Shown piece after piece: positions 28,990-38,068 of a DNA stretch of 64,000 nucleotides. Within the stretch, counting starts at the first letter, position 1. Each line of letters starts with the position of its first letter. Made by a program: the position numbers and the translations under genes. Origin of the DNA: Pelobacter seleniigenes DSM 18267 (lineage in GTDB: Bacteria; Desulfobacterota; Desulfuromonadia; Desulfuromonadales; Geopsychrobacteraceae); contig NZ_JOMG01000002.1 in the NCBI RefSeq assembly GCF_000711225.1, positions 1,066,501 through 1,130,500 of the forward strand, given 5' to 3'. The notes below the pieces were generated by a model that saw only the letters and a program-made list of their open reading frames with translations, did no database searches and had not been told where the DNA came from.

Positions 28990-29961
28990 TCAGAAGGAAT
29001 AGCCCAGTTGAACCAGGGCATGATACTGCTCGCTCTGGACTTTCTGCTCGATGGAATAGGCCCATTCGCCATCCACATAACCGTTTGCCCGGCCGCTCGA
29101 TTTGAGATACTGGCCTTCGATCTCCGCCTGCAAGAACCAGTTCCGGGGGAGCCAATAGGTTCCGGCCAACTGGACAAAGCCACCATGACCGTTCCAGTCA
29201 TGATCCGCCTTCAGGACCTTGGAACGCAGCAGGTGATGATCCTCATCCTGAAAATTAAGCAGCGGCGCATAAGCCAGGCTGAGGGAGCAGGACAGCCCGG
29301 TGGCCGGGCGCATTTTCATGCTCAACTCCAGATAAGGGATCTGGTACTCGGCCATATAGGTCAACACCAGTCCGGAGACCAGGTCATGGGGCGCATGAGG
29401 GGTCGAAGGGTACCATTGATCGAGATCATGGACGTCGAAATCGTACTTCTGGTATTTAAAGCCGAGCCCGATCGCCGAGGAGAAAAACGGCTCGGCCGGA
29501 TTCGTTCCCGGCCCTGCAGCCGGCCATTGTCTTGAGCTGGTAAAAAAAGTGTAGGCAACTTTGGCGTCAAACAGCCAGGCCTCCATATCGGTATCGCTCT
29601 CCGAATAGATATCCAGCTGATCGGCAGGCGAGCCGGTATAGTAACCCCAGTCCGAATCCTCCATCTTGCCGGTATCTTCAGTGAGGTTGGTTTCGCCGCT
29701 GATACTGAACTGCCAGTTTTTACCGACATCTGCCCTGACCGTGGTTTTGAACATCACGGCATCCAGGGGGAATCTCAGTTCACTGATCGGGAAATGGTAT
29801 TTTGTGCTGCCGCTCTTCTCATGCACGAGCCCGCCGATCTGGTACTGACTGTAGCCCCACAAGAATCCGTTGCCAAAAGAAACATCCACATCCGCCCGGG
29901 CCGGGAAAGAGATCAGCAGCAAAACGGACAGGATCGGCAGCAGCATTCTGGCGGTCGGCAT
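28990..29961 (-). CDS. probable omptin-family outer membrane protease
   Basis: A 323-residue exported beta-barrel protein with a signal peptide (about residues 6-23, cleavage after ARA) and a C-terminal YSF that suits outer membrane insertion. Its pattern matches omptins (OmpT, Pla) along the whole length. The active-site aspartate pair appears as DSDW (102, 104), where OmpT has D83/D85. The Asp-His pair appears as DEDHH (D241, H243), where OmpT has D210/H212. The N-terminal FGNGFLWG...SELRFPLD region also aligns with OmpT LGTLSGKT...SQLDW. If active it would cleave exposed polypeptides at the cell surface. The ATG at 29961 precedes the signal peptide. It is a single gene convergent with uvrB. 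Confidence 0.7.
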   Translation of the reverse strand: MPTARMLLPILSVLLLISFPARADVDVSFGNGFLWGYSQYQIGGLVHEKSGSTKYHFPISELRFPLDAVMFKTTVRADVGKNWQFSISGETNLTEDTGKMEDSDWGYYTGSPADQLDIYSESDTDMEAWLFDAKVAYTFFTSSRQWPAAGPGTNPAEPFFSSAIGLGFKYQKYDFDVHDLDQWYPSTPHAPHDLVSGLVLTYMAEYQIPYLELSMKMRPATGLSCSLSLAYAPLLNFQDEDHHLLRSKVLKADHDWNGHGGFVQLAGTYWLPRNWFLQAEIEGQYLKSSGRANGYVDGEWAYSIEQKVQSEQYHALVQLGYSF

Positions 29962-30245
29962 CAGGTTATTCCCTTCGGCTTCGTCTGGAAACGGGCAAAA
30001 ACATGACATCTGCAACCGCACCTGCGGGTGGGTTGTAAAAGCACATCCCTGGCCTCTGCCAGCGGTTTGCAGGCAACCCGCTCATGCTACTGATGTAACC
30101 AGACAGGGTCAACCGATAGTTGGGCCGTCGCTTGCCCAATCAGCCGAAAAAAATGCTAAAATAACATCTTTGTCCGGTTAGTCGAGTGAAGTCCGGGACG
30201 TGGCTGTTGGCCGCGGTACCCCCCACTTTTTCCCAGGAGATCAAC

Positions 30246-30596
30246 ATGGATGCTAAAAAAACCTACCAGGGTTCCTGCCATTGCGGCCAAGTGACGTTTG
30301 AAGTGAAGGCCGATCTGGCCACGGCAGTGCGCTGTAACTGCAGTCTGTGCAAACGGAAGGGATTTCCCATGGTGATGACCGAAGAGTTTAAAGTCACCGG
30401 CGGGGAAGAGTTCCTGACCCGCTATCAGTTCAATACCATGACAGCCAACCATTATTTCTGCAAAGTCTGTGGCGTGTATACTCATCACAATCCGCGGTCC
30501 AATCCAGCGGCGACCCGGGTCAACGCTGGCTGCCTGGAAGGGGTCGACCCACTGAGCATGGAGGTGGGATTCGTTGATGGTGCTGCGTTGTCCTGA
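30246..30596 (+). CDS. GFA family (CENP-V/GFA domain) protein
   Basis: A 116-residue protein of the GFA/CENP-V zinc-binding fold. Conserved cysteines appear as GSCHCGQV, CNCSLCKRKG and FCKVCGVYTHH, the usual two-zinc pattern. The namesake (glutathione-dependent formaldehyde-activating enzyme) may not be an enzyme, and no substrate can be given. The ATG at 30246 has CAGGAGATC upstream; the longer frame is not used. It ends at a hairpin that overlaps the trkA stop. Confidence 0.88.
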   Translation: MDAKKTYQGSCHCGQVTFEVKADLATAVRCNCSLCKRKGFPMVMTEEFKVTGGEEFLTRYQFNTMTANHYFCKVCGVYTHHNPRSNPAATRVNAGCLEGVDPLSMEVGFVDGAALS

Positions 30597-30634
30597 GGCC
30601 AGGACAATAAGCCAGGGGGCCGTTCAGGAATGCT

Positions 30635-30677
30635 GAAGCACAGCGGATGCAACCAGCCACTGTGCTTCGGCTATTTT
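30635..30677 (+). terminator. terminator of the GFA gene
   Basis: A 9-bp stem (30635-30643, GAAGCACAG, with 30660-30668) followed by a T-run, CTATTTTTTC. It lies between convergent genes and overlaps the trkA stop codon. Confidence 0.7.
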
Positions 30678-31351
30678 TTCTCTTCCAAGTCATGCCCTTC
30701 TGAGGCTTCAGCCTGGAATCGTTCCGTCAATTCCGGCAAATGTTTGCTGTGGGTCAGGATCAAAGCCTCATCATTGATTTTCAAGGTGGTTTCCGGGTCT
30801 GCGTGCATGAATTGGCCAGCGCGATAAATGCCGATCACCCGTGCTTCTGCGGGGAGTTCCAGTTCTTCGACCCGGCCCCTGGTCTGCTTATCGACGCTGA
30901 TCATCATAAAGCGGGCTTCGCATTTGATAAGCGAAGACAACTCCAGGATATCGACCCCTGAAACCATGTCGGCAAGATAGCGACTAATGGTTCTGGAAGG
31001 GGTAATACTATGCTCCAGGCCGAGTTCCTGGCAGATATTGAGATAGTCGGTATCCCTGATCTGCACCACCACCTGACCATAACCCAGCGAACGACCAACC
31101 AGGGCGGCAATAATATTGTACTGATCGTTCTCGGTCAGGCAGAACAGAAAATCGGCGTGCTCAGGTCCGGCCTCATCAAGGATATTCGGCTTACTGCCGT
31201 CGCCATGCAGGAAACTGCAATCGAGAGAATCACTCAGCTCCTTGATCCGCTCTTCATCGGATTCGATAATAATAACTTCATGACCACGACCAATTAATAA
31301 AGTCGCGGCTTCCACGGTCAACTCTCCGGCACCGATAAACACAATTCTCAT
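30671..31351 (-). CDS. trkA: TrkA-type potassium transport regulator
   Basis: A 226-residue cytoplasmic protein with an N-terminal Rossmann RCK domain (FIGAGELTVEAATLL, with the acidic IIIESD after strand 2) and a C-terminal TrkA-C domain (about 140-210). It binds nucleotides and gates the TrkH channel. It is the one-RCK form, half the length of E. coli TrkA, so it is expected to assemble as a multimer. Its ATG directly follows the trkH stop, so the two form one operon. Confidence 0.88.
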   Translation of the reverse strand: MRIVFIGAGELTVEAATLLIGRGHEVIIIESDEERIKELSDSLDCSFLHGDGSKPNILDEAGPEHADFLFCLTENDQYNIIAALVGRSLGYGQVVVQIRDTDYLNICQELGLEHSITPSRTISRYLADMVSGVDILELSSLIKCEARFMMISVDKQTRGRVEELELPAEARVIGIYRAGQFMHADPETTLKINDEALILTHSKHLPELTERFQAEASEGHDLEEKK

Positions 31352-32809
31352 TTATTGTTCTCGCTTTCTTCCGAACCAGGTCCGGTAATAGAAAAAGACC
31401 AGCCAAGCGACAAACTCCAAGCGCCCCAGCAGCATATCGAGGCAAAGAATTCCCTTCAAAAAATCCGGCATCGAGCTGCTGGTGATGCCACTCGACAGGC
31501 CGACCGTACCGGTTGCAGAGACGACTTCAAACAGTGAATCCAGGGGAGAATATCCATACAACAGAAACGGTATCCAGGACAGAAGGACGGTGATGATAAA
31601 AAGGAGAATAATCATCAGGGCATCCTGAATTTCAGGCAGGCCAAGACGCTCGCCACCAAGGCGCTGTTCCGTCACGACATGGCGAGAAACAGTCATCCGT
31701 TTAACGGCATGAAAGATCACACCGACCAGAATCAGCAGCCGCAATAGTTTGAAGCCCCCTGCCGTTGAGCCGATGCTGCCGCCGAGTGACATCGTCAAAA
31801 TCAGGATGAACTTCCCCCCTGTGCTCAACGCAGCGACATCCATGCTGGAAAACCCGGACGTGGTTTGTGCGGAAAAAGCCATCAAGGGAGCATGCCGTGC
31901 CGCGAAATCGATGGGCATCCCCTGCCCCAGCATGGAGAGTCCCAACACCAGGGAAGATATTACCCCTGCCGCAAGCAATGTCTGCATCTCCAAATTTTGC
32001 AGCAGGGCCCGCCAGCCTTTTCGCAAGGACTGCTGATACAGGGCCAGCGGGATGGCGCCGGCAAGGCTGCCCAGGGTCACCACCCAGGCCAGGCGGAGGT
32101 GATCCAAATCGGCCAGACTGCCTGTTGTCGGGGCAAAACCACCGGTTGAAACCGCCGACATGATATACAGGAGCCCGGGAAACGGCTCACCACCGAGAAT
32201 GAGCCAAAGAATGAGCCCGGCTGCCGTCAACGCTCCATAAACCTTGAGGACGCGGCGGGCATGAGCACGTGTGCCGCCGACCAGATCGTCTGGCTCTTCC
32301 AGGCTGGACAGCCGTAAAGCCGCCATTCCCGGCCGTACGATCAGGGCCAGCGAGAAAACAACGATTCCCAATCCGCCATACCACTGCATCCAGGCCCGCG
32401 CAAAACGGAAGGTGGCCGGGTACTGCTCGATCGCGCCCAGGGTGCTTAAGCCGGTTGTTGTCGCCGCCGAGATGGTTTCAAACAGCGCGTCGGCAAAGGA
32501 TATTCCCTGGGCAACCAGGGGCGCGGTCATGATCACAGGCAGGAGAATGAATATCAATGCCACCAGAACCATGGCCTCGTTCAGCTGCATTTGCCCTTGA
32601 TAACGCATCTTCTGCATCAAGATTCCGGTTGTCAGCAATACCCCGGTCAGGACACCATAGCTAAAAGCGATATGGTATTCGCCAACAACCAGGGCAACCA
32701 GAAAGGGCACCAGGGTGAGGGTGGCAGTGACCAGCAGGAAGAGGCCAAGAAAATGCCCCAGCAGCCGCAGCCGAACCGCAAAGAACAGTTCGTATTTCGG
32801 ACCGCTCAT
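31352..32809 (-). CDS. trkH: TrkH-type potassium uptake channel
   Basis: A 485-residue membrane protein of the TrkH/KtrB family. It has repeated helix-pore-helix units; selectivity-filter-like segments read TTTGLST, STGGFAPT, TTSGFSS and TGTVGLSSG, the last three in order along the chain. It takes up K+ driven by the membrane potential, with TrkA as gating partner. The start is the ATG at 32809. The 270 bases upstream carry the terminator of the next operon. Confidence 0.9.
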   Translation of the reverse strand: MSGPKYELFFAVRLRLLGHFLGLFLLVTATLTLVPFLVALVVGEYHIAFSYGVLTGVLLTTGILMQKMRYQGQMQLNEAMVLVALIFILLPVIMTAPLVAQGISFADALFETISAATTTGLSTLGAIEQYPATFRFARAWMQWYGGLGIVVFSLALIVRPGMAALRLSSLEEPDDLVGGTRAHARRVLKVYGALTAAGLILWLILGGEPFPGLLYIMSAVSTGGFAPTTGSLADLDHLRLAWVVTLGSLAGAIPLALYQQSLRKGWRALLQNLEMQTLLAAGVISSLVLGLSMLGQGMPIDFAARHAPLMAFSAQTTSGFSSMDVAALSTGGKFILILTMSLGGSIGSTAGGFKLLRLLILVGVIFHAVKRMTVSRHVVTEQRLGGERLGLPEIQDALMIILLFIITVLLSWIPFLLYGYSPLDSLFEVVSATGTVGLSSGITSSSMPDFLKGILCLDMLLGRLEFVAWLVFFYYRTWFGRKREQ

Positions 32810-33004
32810 GGCCGCAGCCTATGATGAATGGATGGATCGGGAAGCAAACCGACTCCTTCTCTGAAGTCTTATGGATCATCCGGACTCTCAATGAGTTGAT
32901 CGCACATACTATTTTTTAATTATAGCAGCTTTGCTGATGAGCCGGTTGCAGGGGGCATTGGCAGTTCGGCAGGCAACAGTCACTGCTATGGGGGCAATCA
33001 GCCA

Positions 33005-33035
33005 AAAAAAAACAGGGCCGTCAAAAACGGCCCTG
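33005..33035 (-). terminator. terminator of the octaheme cytochrome operon
   Basis: A 9-bp GC-rich stem (33013-33021 with 33027-33035, loop of 5), followed on the minus strand by a run of nine T's. It lies just after the octaheme cytochrome gene. Confidence 0.88.
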
Positions 33036-33079
33036 CCATAACAATCAATCCTATTTTCTCTCTCCAGTCCTGCAACAAC

Positions 33080-34438
33080 CTACTTAGCGGCCATTCCTCT
33101 CATCGGGTCACCGGGATAACCCAGGGCGGTCCAATCGAGGCGGCCGTTGTCGCCATGGCAGTCAAGACAGCCAAGTGCCTGATCAGCCGGAGCGACCATA
33201 TGGTCGATGCGCCAGTACATTTCGGTCGGGGCAAAACCGTACTTGCCACTGTAAGGCATATCTTTGACCTTCATCCCGATTTTGATCGATTTATCCCAAT
33301 CAAAGGTGCTCCACAGGCCGTCTTCCCCATAAACATGGGTCGCAACAAAATAGTTATATTTGGTGTCGTAGGCCTGTTTGCCGGTATGAATTTTAAAGGG
33401 GTGAATCTTGGCGCTTTTATCGTTGATATCGCCCAGCGGATAAGCCAACTTGGTCACCACATTCGGATCGATCTTATCGCCGACCAGAGAAACTCCGGCT
33501 TTGCCGTTGAACCAGGCATAGGACGGCACCTGGTCGGTTTTCCAAATTTGCGTACCCACCGATTTCTTGTATCTGACGACTTTGCCATCCACTCCGGCAG
33601 GGGCCTTGTCAAGACCAACCGTCGACCAGTCCCAATCCATTTGCGTCGCATCTTCCTTGGCGTAATAAGGGATATGACAGGTCTGGCAGGCCACCCGTGC
33701 GGTGTGGGCATTCAGCCGTGACTCTTTGTGCGGCTCTTCACCATGGCATTTGTCGCAACCGATCGCATTGAAGCCATCAGGAGACGTCGCCATGTTGGCG
33801 CCAGTAATATTGTGTTTTTGGGTTTCATGGCAGGTCTGGCATTGAAAATCATTGCCGTCAGAGTCCATGTGGATATCAATGGAGCGATCCGGATAATCGA
33901 GCACCAGGCCGATATCGCCATGCTTGGCATTATTCCCCCCGCCACCAAGAGCATGACAGGAAGTACAGTTCTGGCGCACTGGCAAGCCGACGCTCCGGGC
34001 GGCTTCACCCAGGTTGACTTCTTCTTTCGGCCAGCCGGAATTGTCGCCGTCTTTGTGATAGGTTCCGGTGGTATCGTGACAGATCAGGCAATCGACCCTG
34101 GTCTTATCGGCAAAATCAAAATTTTCATCTTTCCAGCCATAGCCGGCATGACATTCGCTACAATGAACCCTGTTGCTGGAGGTGGTGGTACAGAAGTTAT
34201 TGATCGCATTGATCTTGCCGAGCTTCACCTTCTTGCCGTCAACAACCTGCTCACGCTCCCAGGTCCAGTGAGGGGTTTTCATGAAATCAACGGCTTCGTC
34301 CTTGTGACACTTAAGGCAGGCTTTGGTGACCTCGGTCGCGTCTTTAAAATCCCCTTTGAGAAATTTGCTATGGTCCGCCGCATATGCCGTGACACTGAGC
34401 AGCATGATGGCAGAAATTGCGAGTAATATCTTTTTCAT
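33080..34438 (-). CDS. octaheme c-type cytochrome, tetrathionate reductase (OTR) family
   Basis: A 452-residue exported cytochrome with a signal peptide (cleavage after AYA) and exactly eight CXXCH heme motifs (CLKCH, CSECH, CLICH, CTSCH, CQTCH, CDKCH, CQTCH, CLDCH). The spacing and the C-terminal YWRIDHMVAPADQALGCLDCH follow the OTR family first described in Shewanella, which reduces tetrathionate, nitrite and hydroxylamine in vitro. A lysine or other non-histidine ligand may serve the active-site heme; I cannot identify it by eye. The genes upstream encode a DUF3373 outer membrane protein and a small cytochrome c. A terminator separates it from DUF3373, so expression may be partly uncoupled. 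Confidence 0.88.
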   Translation of the reverse strand: MKKILLAISAIMLLSVTAYAADHSKFLKGDFKDATEVTKACLKCHKDEAVDFMKTPHWTWEREQVVDGKKVKLGKINAINNFCTTTSSNRVHCSECHAGYGWKDENFDFADKTRVDCLICHDTTGTYHKDGDNSGWPKEEVNLGEAARSVGLPVRQNCTSCHALGGGGNNAKHGDIGLVLDYPDRSIDIHMDSDGNDFQCQTCHETQKHNITGANMATSPDGFNAIGCDKCHGEEPHKESRLNAHTARVACQTCHIPYYAKEDATQMDWDWSTVGLDKAPAGVDGKVVRYKKSVGTQIWKTDQVPSYAWFNGKAGVSLVGDKIDPNVVTKLAYPLGDINDKSAKIHPFKIHTGKQAYDTKYNYFVATHVYGEDGLWSTFDWDKSIKIGMKVKDMPYSGKYGFAPTEMYWRIDHMVAPADQALGCLDCHGDNGRLDWTALGYPGDPMRGMAAK

Positions 34439-34493
34439 AATCCACCCTTATATGATTAATCAAATATTCAGACTTTAAGATATATTAAGTTCT

Positions 34494-34528
34494 AAAAAGA
34501 GGGGAGAAAGTCGGAGCCATCTCCCCTC
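34494..34528 (-). terminator. terminator between the DUF3373 gene and the octaheme gene
   Basis: A 9-bp stem (34499-34507 GAGGGGAGA with 34520-34528), followed on the minus strand by CTTTTT. It lies between the two genes, so the octaheme gene either depends on readthrough or has its own promoter in the 60 bases after it. Confidence 0.7.
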
Positions 34529-34551
34529 AAGCTGCATCGGTCACCCGAATA

Positions 34552-36135
34552 TCAGAACTTCATGGTCAGCTTGGCGTAGGCATCCCAGGCCGTGTCAGCC
34601 ACGGGCAGCAGGGAGTAGGCTTTTCCATCCTGAATATCGGAAACCTTTTCCGGTTTGCCGACCGGAGAGCCGCTCCCCGAATACTGGTAGTCATAATAGA
34701 TGGCGCCGATTCTCAGGAAGGCATTACTGTTGATATCAAAGATATAGTATGCTTCGCCAGCATGGCCACGGGTTGCCAGCTTGCTGCCAACCACATCATC
34801 CTGGGCCTGGGTAAAGGGTGTCCAGTATTTTGAGCCATAGTTGTATTCCAAACCGAATTTGCCCATTGGTGCCGGCACCTGGATCCCGACATAGACACCG
34901 TAGCCGTTTTGAGTTTTATCGTCTTCAGCGGTAATTGAGTCGATGTTTCCGTCGCCATCAAAAGTATAAACTGCGCTAGTCCCCATCCCGCCGAACATTC
35001 CTGCCTTGCCATTAGGATTAAGTTGCGTCCAAGCAAGAGAACCAAACCAGACGAAGCCGTTGTCTTCTTCACGGCTAAAACCTAATGCGGCCAGGTTAAT
35101 ATCCCCGATAACCGTTGTCGGGGTGTAACGAACTTCAAAGTTCATGTTTTTAAAATTTTGCCCATCTCCATATATTGTCGGCGCAAATTGCGCCATCATC
35201 TGTGTCGGGAAAGCAAAAGTACCCTTAAAGCCGTCAACAACATTTTGAGCCCGGAATAAAGTGGCCTGAACAAAAGTCTGCCCATCGTTAAACACATCGA
35301 TGTTGAAGCCGCCTAAATGAGTATCTTCCAGATTGGCGGTAATATCATCATTAAACAGGGAGCCATTACCCAATTCGGATTCAAAGCCCTGGCCATAACA
35401 GAACCGCACGGTCTGACCTTCGACACCGGTGAGCTCGCTCAAATGATAACCGATCGTCACACCGTCAAAGTTAAAGTTGACCAGATGACCACTTGGTGTT
35501 CCGCCGCGCAGCTCATTTTCACGGAAGTTGGTCGGCGGACCGTAGGTTGAGGGCCGGCGACCAATGGAGAGATAGAAATTGCTGCCGCCGATATCCTTCC
35601 AGTCGAAAAAGGCCCGTTCTACCCGCAGCCAGTCACCGGAAGTGCTGCCACTGTCTGTCCCGTCCATGGTGAAAGCATTCCAGGAATCGAAAACCTTGGT
35701 AGTCGTTGAATCTCCCCAGTTTTTGTACATGGTCAAACGACCGGAAAAATTCATATTCTCGGCAATTTTGGCTTTCATTCCAAGGCGCAGGCGAGTGGTA
35801 TAAAGGACATCGTTATTGAGATCCGACTCTTTCGGTCCAGCGGACATCGGGACATTGATGATCCCGGCACCCGGGTAATTCATCTTGATCCCCGGGCTAT
35901 AGACCAGATTTTTGTAATGGACACTATCAACGGTATTGCGCAAATCACCATAGAAATTGATCCGGTCGAGAGCGGCGTGACGCTCCGGCTTATCAACCCG
36001 ATTGGAGAGTTCATCAAGTTCTTTAGCGATATCGGAAATCTGTTTCTGGAGATCCTCGATCGTCGGCGTGGCAGCCAGCAACATGTTGGGTACGACCAGC
36101 AGGATCGTCAGCAGTACTAAGATACTCTTCTTCAT
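34552..36135 (-). CDS. DUF3373 outer membrane protein
   Basis: A 527-residue exported protein with a signal peptide (cleavage after LLA), a coiled coil just behind it (IEDLQKQISDIAKELDELSNRVD, about residues 24-47), and then a beta-barrel-like remainder ending in an aromatic residue (TMKF). This is the DUF3373 porin-like family found mainly in Desulfuromonadales and related anaerobes, often beside multiheme cytochromes. The ATG at 36135 has GGAGG upstream; the 11-residue longer form is unlikely. The function is not established; an electron-transfer conduit or porin role is inferred from position. Confidence 0.85.
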   Translation of the reverse strand: MKKSILVLLTILLVVPNMLLAATPTIEDLQKQISDIAKELDELSNRVDKPERHAALDRINFYGDLRNTVDSVHYKNLVYSPGIKMNYPGAGIINVPMSAGPKESDLNNDVLYTTRLRLGMKAKIAENMNFSGRLTMYKNWGDSTTTKVFDSWNAFTMDGTDSGSTSGDWLRVERAFFDWKDIGGSNFYLSIGRRPSTYGPPTNFRENELRGGTPSGHLVNFNFDGVTIGYHLSELTGVEGQTVRFCYGQGFESELGNGSLFNDDITANLEDTHLGGFNIDVFNDGQTFVQATLFRAQNVVDGFKGTFAFPTQMMAQFAPTIYGDGQNFKNMNFEVRYTPTTVIGDINLAALGFSREEDNGFVWFGSLAWTQLNPNGKAGMFGGMGTSAVYTFDGDGNIDSITAEDDKTQNGYGVYVGIQVPAPMGKFGLEYNYGSKYWTPFTQAQDDVVGSKLATRGHAGEAYYIFDINSNAFLRIGAIYYDYQYSGSGSPVGKPEKVSDIQDGKAYSLLPVADTAWDAYAKLTMKF

Positions 36136-36191
36136 GCAGAAATCCTCCAAATGAAAATAAAAAAGCAAGATTAGAGACTTAAACCCTGAAA

Positions 36192-36512
36192 TTAGCCGCA
36201 GGTTTCAGGCGACGGTGAGTCAGCCGCATGGTCATAAAGGAACTGGTTGATATCTTTGAGATCTTTTTCAGACATCGATTTGAACAAATCGCCTGGATGG
36301 TCCTGCTTTTCGAAAAAACGATCCCATTGCCCCATGGTTTTGGTCAACGGAGTCAGTGCACCGCCTTCTCCGCCGGTATCGTGGCAGGATTTACAGTTCT
36401 TTTTGAACAGGTGCTTGCCTTTACGGGAATTGCCTCCCTCAACAGCCATAACACTGCTGATGCAAAAAGCAGAGAGGATCAAACTTACCAGCAAAATCTT
36501 TTTCCAGTTCAT
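36192..36512 (-). CDS. small monoheme cytochrome c
   Basis: A 106-residue exported cytochrome c with a signal peptide (MNWKKILLVSLILSAFCISSVMA) and one CKSCH heme site. Downstream are LTPLTKTMGQW and SMSEKDLKDINQFLYDHAAD, typical of class I c cytochromes. A methionine ligand is likely, either in KTMGQ or in FKSMSE. The ATG at 36512 is preceded by GGAGAAGGAG. It is the first gene of the cytochrome c-DUF3373-octaheme cluster and probably shuttles electrons to the octaheme enzyme. Confidence 0.85.
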   Translation of the reverse strand: MNWKKILLVSLILSAFCISSVMAVEGGNSRKGKHLFKKNCKSCHDTGGEGGALTPLTKTMGQWDRFFEKQDHPGDLFKSMSEKDLKDINQFLYDHAADSPSPETCG

Positions 36513-37089
36513 GGTCACTACTCCTTCTCCATTGATGGATTTTCGACACAAGACATGTGTCTTCTAATATCTTTAGTGATATAAATATTCAGATATCGAT
36601 CTTTCTGTATCATTGCATCAATTTCATTTCAATAGCTTTTTACCGTAATATTCAGAAAAAACGATTATATACAAAACTCATACCCTCATAAGATTTTCTT
36701 ATATGCAATGTTTGGTATTATTTCCAATATGTTACATTGTTTTTGAAAGGTAAAATCAGGACCGTAAATGACGCATTTATAGCTGTAATTAACGAATAAT
36801 CAGGGCAGAGAAAACAGATCATGAACAGGCCTTATTAATTTCTCTTATGACTAAGGAACAATAAATTATCCCCAAAAGCTCTTATGCGATAAGGAATCCT
36901 GATGAGCGCCACCCAACAACATGCCTCGGGCCATCTCGCAGGGGATGATCAGATCTTGGCTAGCAGCGGGAATCGATGTATGATCCGCTGATCGTCTCTT
37001 TTTCCGCAGTTCGCTATCGGCCTTGGCAACCGGGGGAAAGCGAACATTGCAGAGCCTTTTCATTTTGATGAAGGAAGGTTTGAAAGCAG
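36513..37089. other. 570-base divergent region, cytochrome operon / moaA
   Basis: No gene. It is AT-rich on the cytochrome side and more GC-rich near moaA, so both promoters must lie here. I see a partial palindrome around 36546-36560 upstream of the cytochrome gene. I looked for a molybdenum-cofactor riboswitch before moaA and could not establish one. GGAAGG at 37073 serves moaA. Confidence 0.5.
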
Positions 37090-38067
37090 ATGGCCGAGAT
37101 GCAGGATAAATATGGGCGCAAAGTTAATTATCTGCGCTTATCCATTACCGATCGCTGTAATCTCCGCTGCCGTTATTGCATGCCGGCAGAGGGAGTTCCG
37201 GAACAATCCCACAGCGAAACTCTCAGTTATGAAGAGTTGCTGCACATCGTCACTGCGGCAACCGAGCTGGGAATTCGCAAAGTTCGTGTGACCGGCGGCG
37301 AGCCCCTGGTGCGCAAAGGTGCTCTTGATTTCATCGGCCGTCTGGCACAACTGCCTCGCATTGAGGAGGTAGCCCTGACCACCAACGGCCTTCTCTTGCA
37401 CAAATACGCAGCCGCGTTAAAAGAGGCCGGCATCCATACCCTGAACGTCAGCCTTGACAGCCTAAAGGAGGACACGTTTGCCGCCATCACTCGCGGCGGC
37501 TCCCTGAGCCAGGTCCTGCTCGGTTTGGACAAGGCTCAGGCTGTGGGGCTCAAAATAAAACTGAATATGGTCGTTATGCGCGGAGTCAATGACCAGGAGA
37601 TTCTCACATTCGCCGAGCTGGGACTGGGAAACCCCTGGTCGATCCGCTTTATCGAATATATGCCGACCATCAGGGAAACCAGTTGGCGCAAGCACCTGGT
37701 CAGCGGGGCGGATATCCTGGCGCTGTTAGGCAAGCATCACCAGTTGGAGGAACTGTCCGGCGGCCGCTATTGCGGACCGGCCAAACCCTATCGGATCCGC
37801 GGGGCCAAAGGAACCCTCGGTATTATCACCCCCATGAGCGACCACTTCTGCGGTTCCTGCAATCGAATTCGAGTCACCTCCGACGGTCTGGCTAAAAGCT
37901 GCCTGCTCAGCGAACGGGCCGTCGATCTGAAACCCTTCCTGCAACTGCCGGTTTCACAGCTTCGGGCAATTTTACATGACGTTATCAACGAGAAACCATC
38001 ACAACATCATTTTGCCATTGATGAGCCTTCCCAAAGCCCATTCAGCATGGCAAGCATCGGAGGATGA
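37090..38067 (+). CDS. moaA: GTP 3',8-cyclase MoaA
   Basis: A 325-residue radical SAM enzyme that turns GTP into the cyclic precursor used by MoaC in molybdenum cofactor synthesis. The N-terminal cluster motif is CNLRCRYCMP, the GGEP motif is present (VTGGEPLVRK), and the second cluster is CGSCNRIR followed by a further cysteine in KSCLLS. The end lacks the GG terminus only in part (it ends SIGG, as usual). It is followed one base later by a MOSC gene, so they are one operon. Confidence 0.95.
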   Translation: MAEMQDKYGRKVNYLRLSITDRCNLRCRYCMPAEGVPEQSHSETLSYEELLHIVTAATELGIRKVRVTGGEPLVRKGALDFIGRLAQLPRIEEVALTTNGLLLHKYAAALKEAGIHTLNVSLDSLKEDTFAAITRGGSLSQVLLGLDKAQAVGLKIKLNMVVMRGVNDQEILTFAELGLGNPWSIRFIEYMPTIRETSWRKHLVSGADILALLGKHHQLEELSGGRYCGPAKPYRIRGAKGTLGIITPMSDHFCGSCNRIRVTSDGLAKSCLLSERAVDLKPFLQLPVSQLRAILHDVINEKPSQHHFAIDEPSQSPFSMASIGG

Positions 38068-38068
38068 A

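Noticed and set aside
36850-37089. Molybdenum-cofactor riboswitch before moaA
   Set aside because: I could not match the conserved loops; only a weak 6-bp hairpin near 36962 is seen. An Infernal search would settle it.
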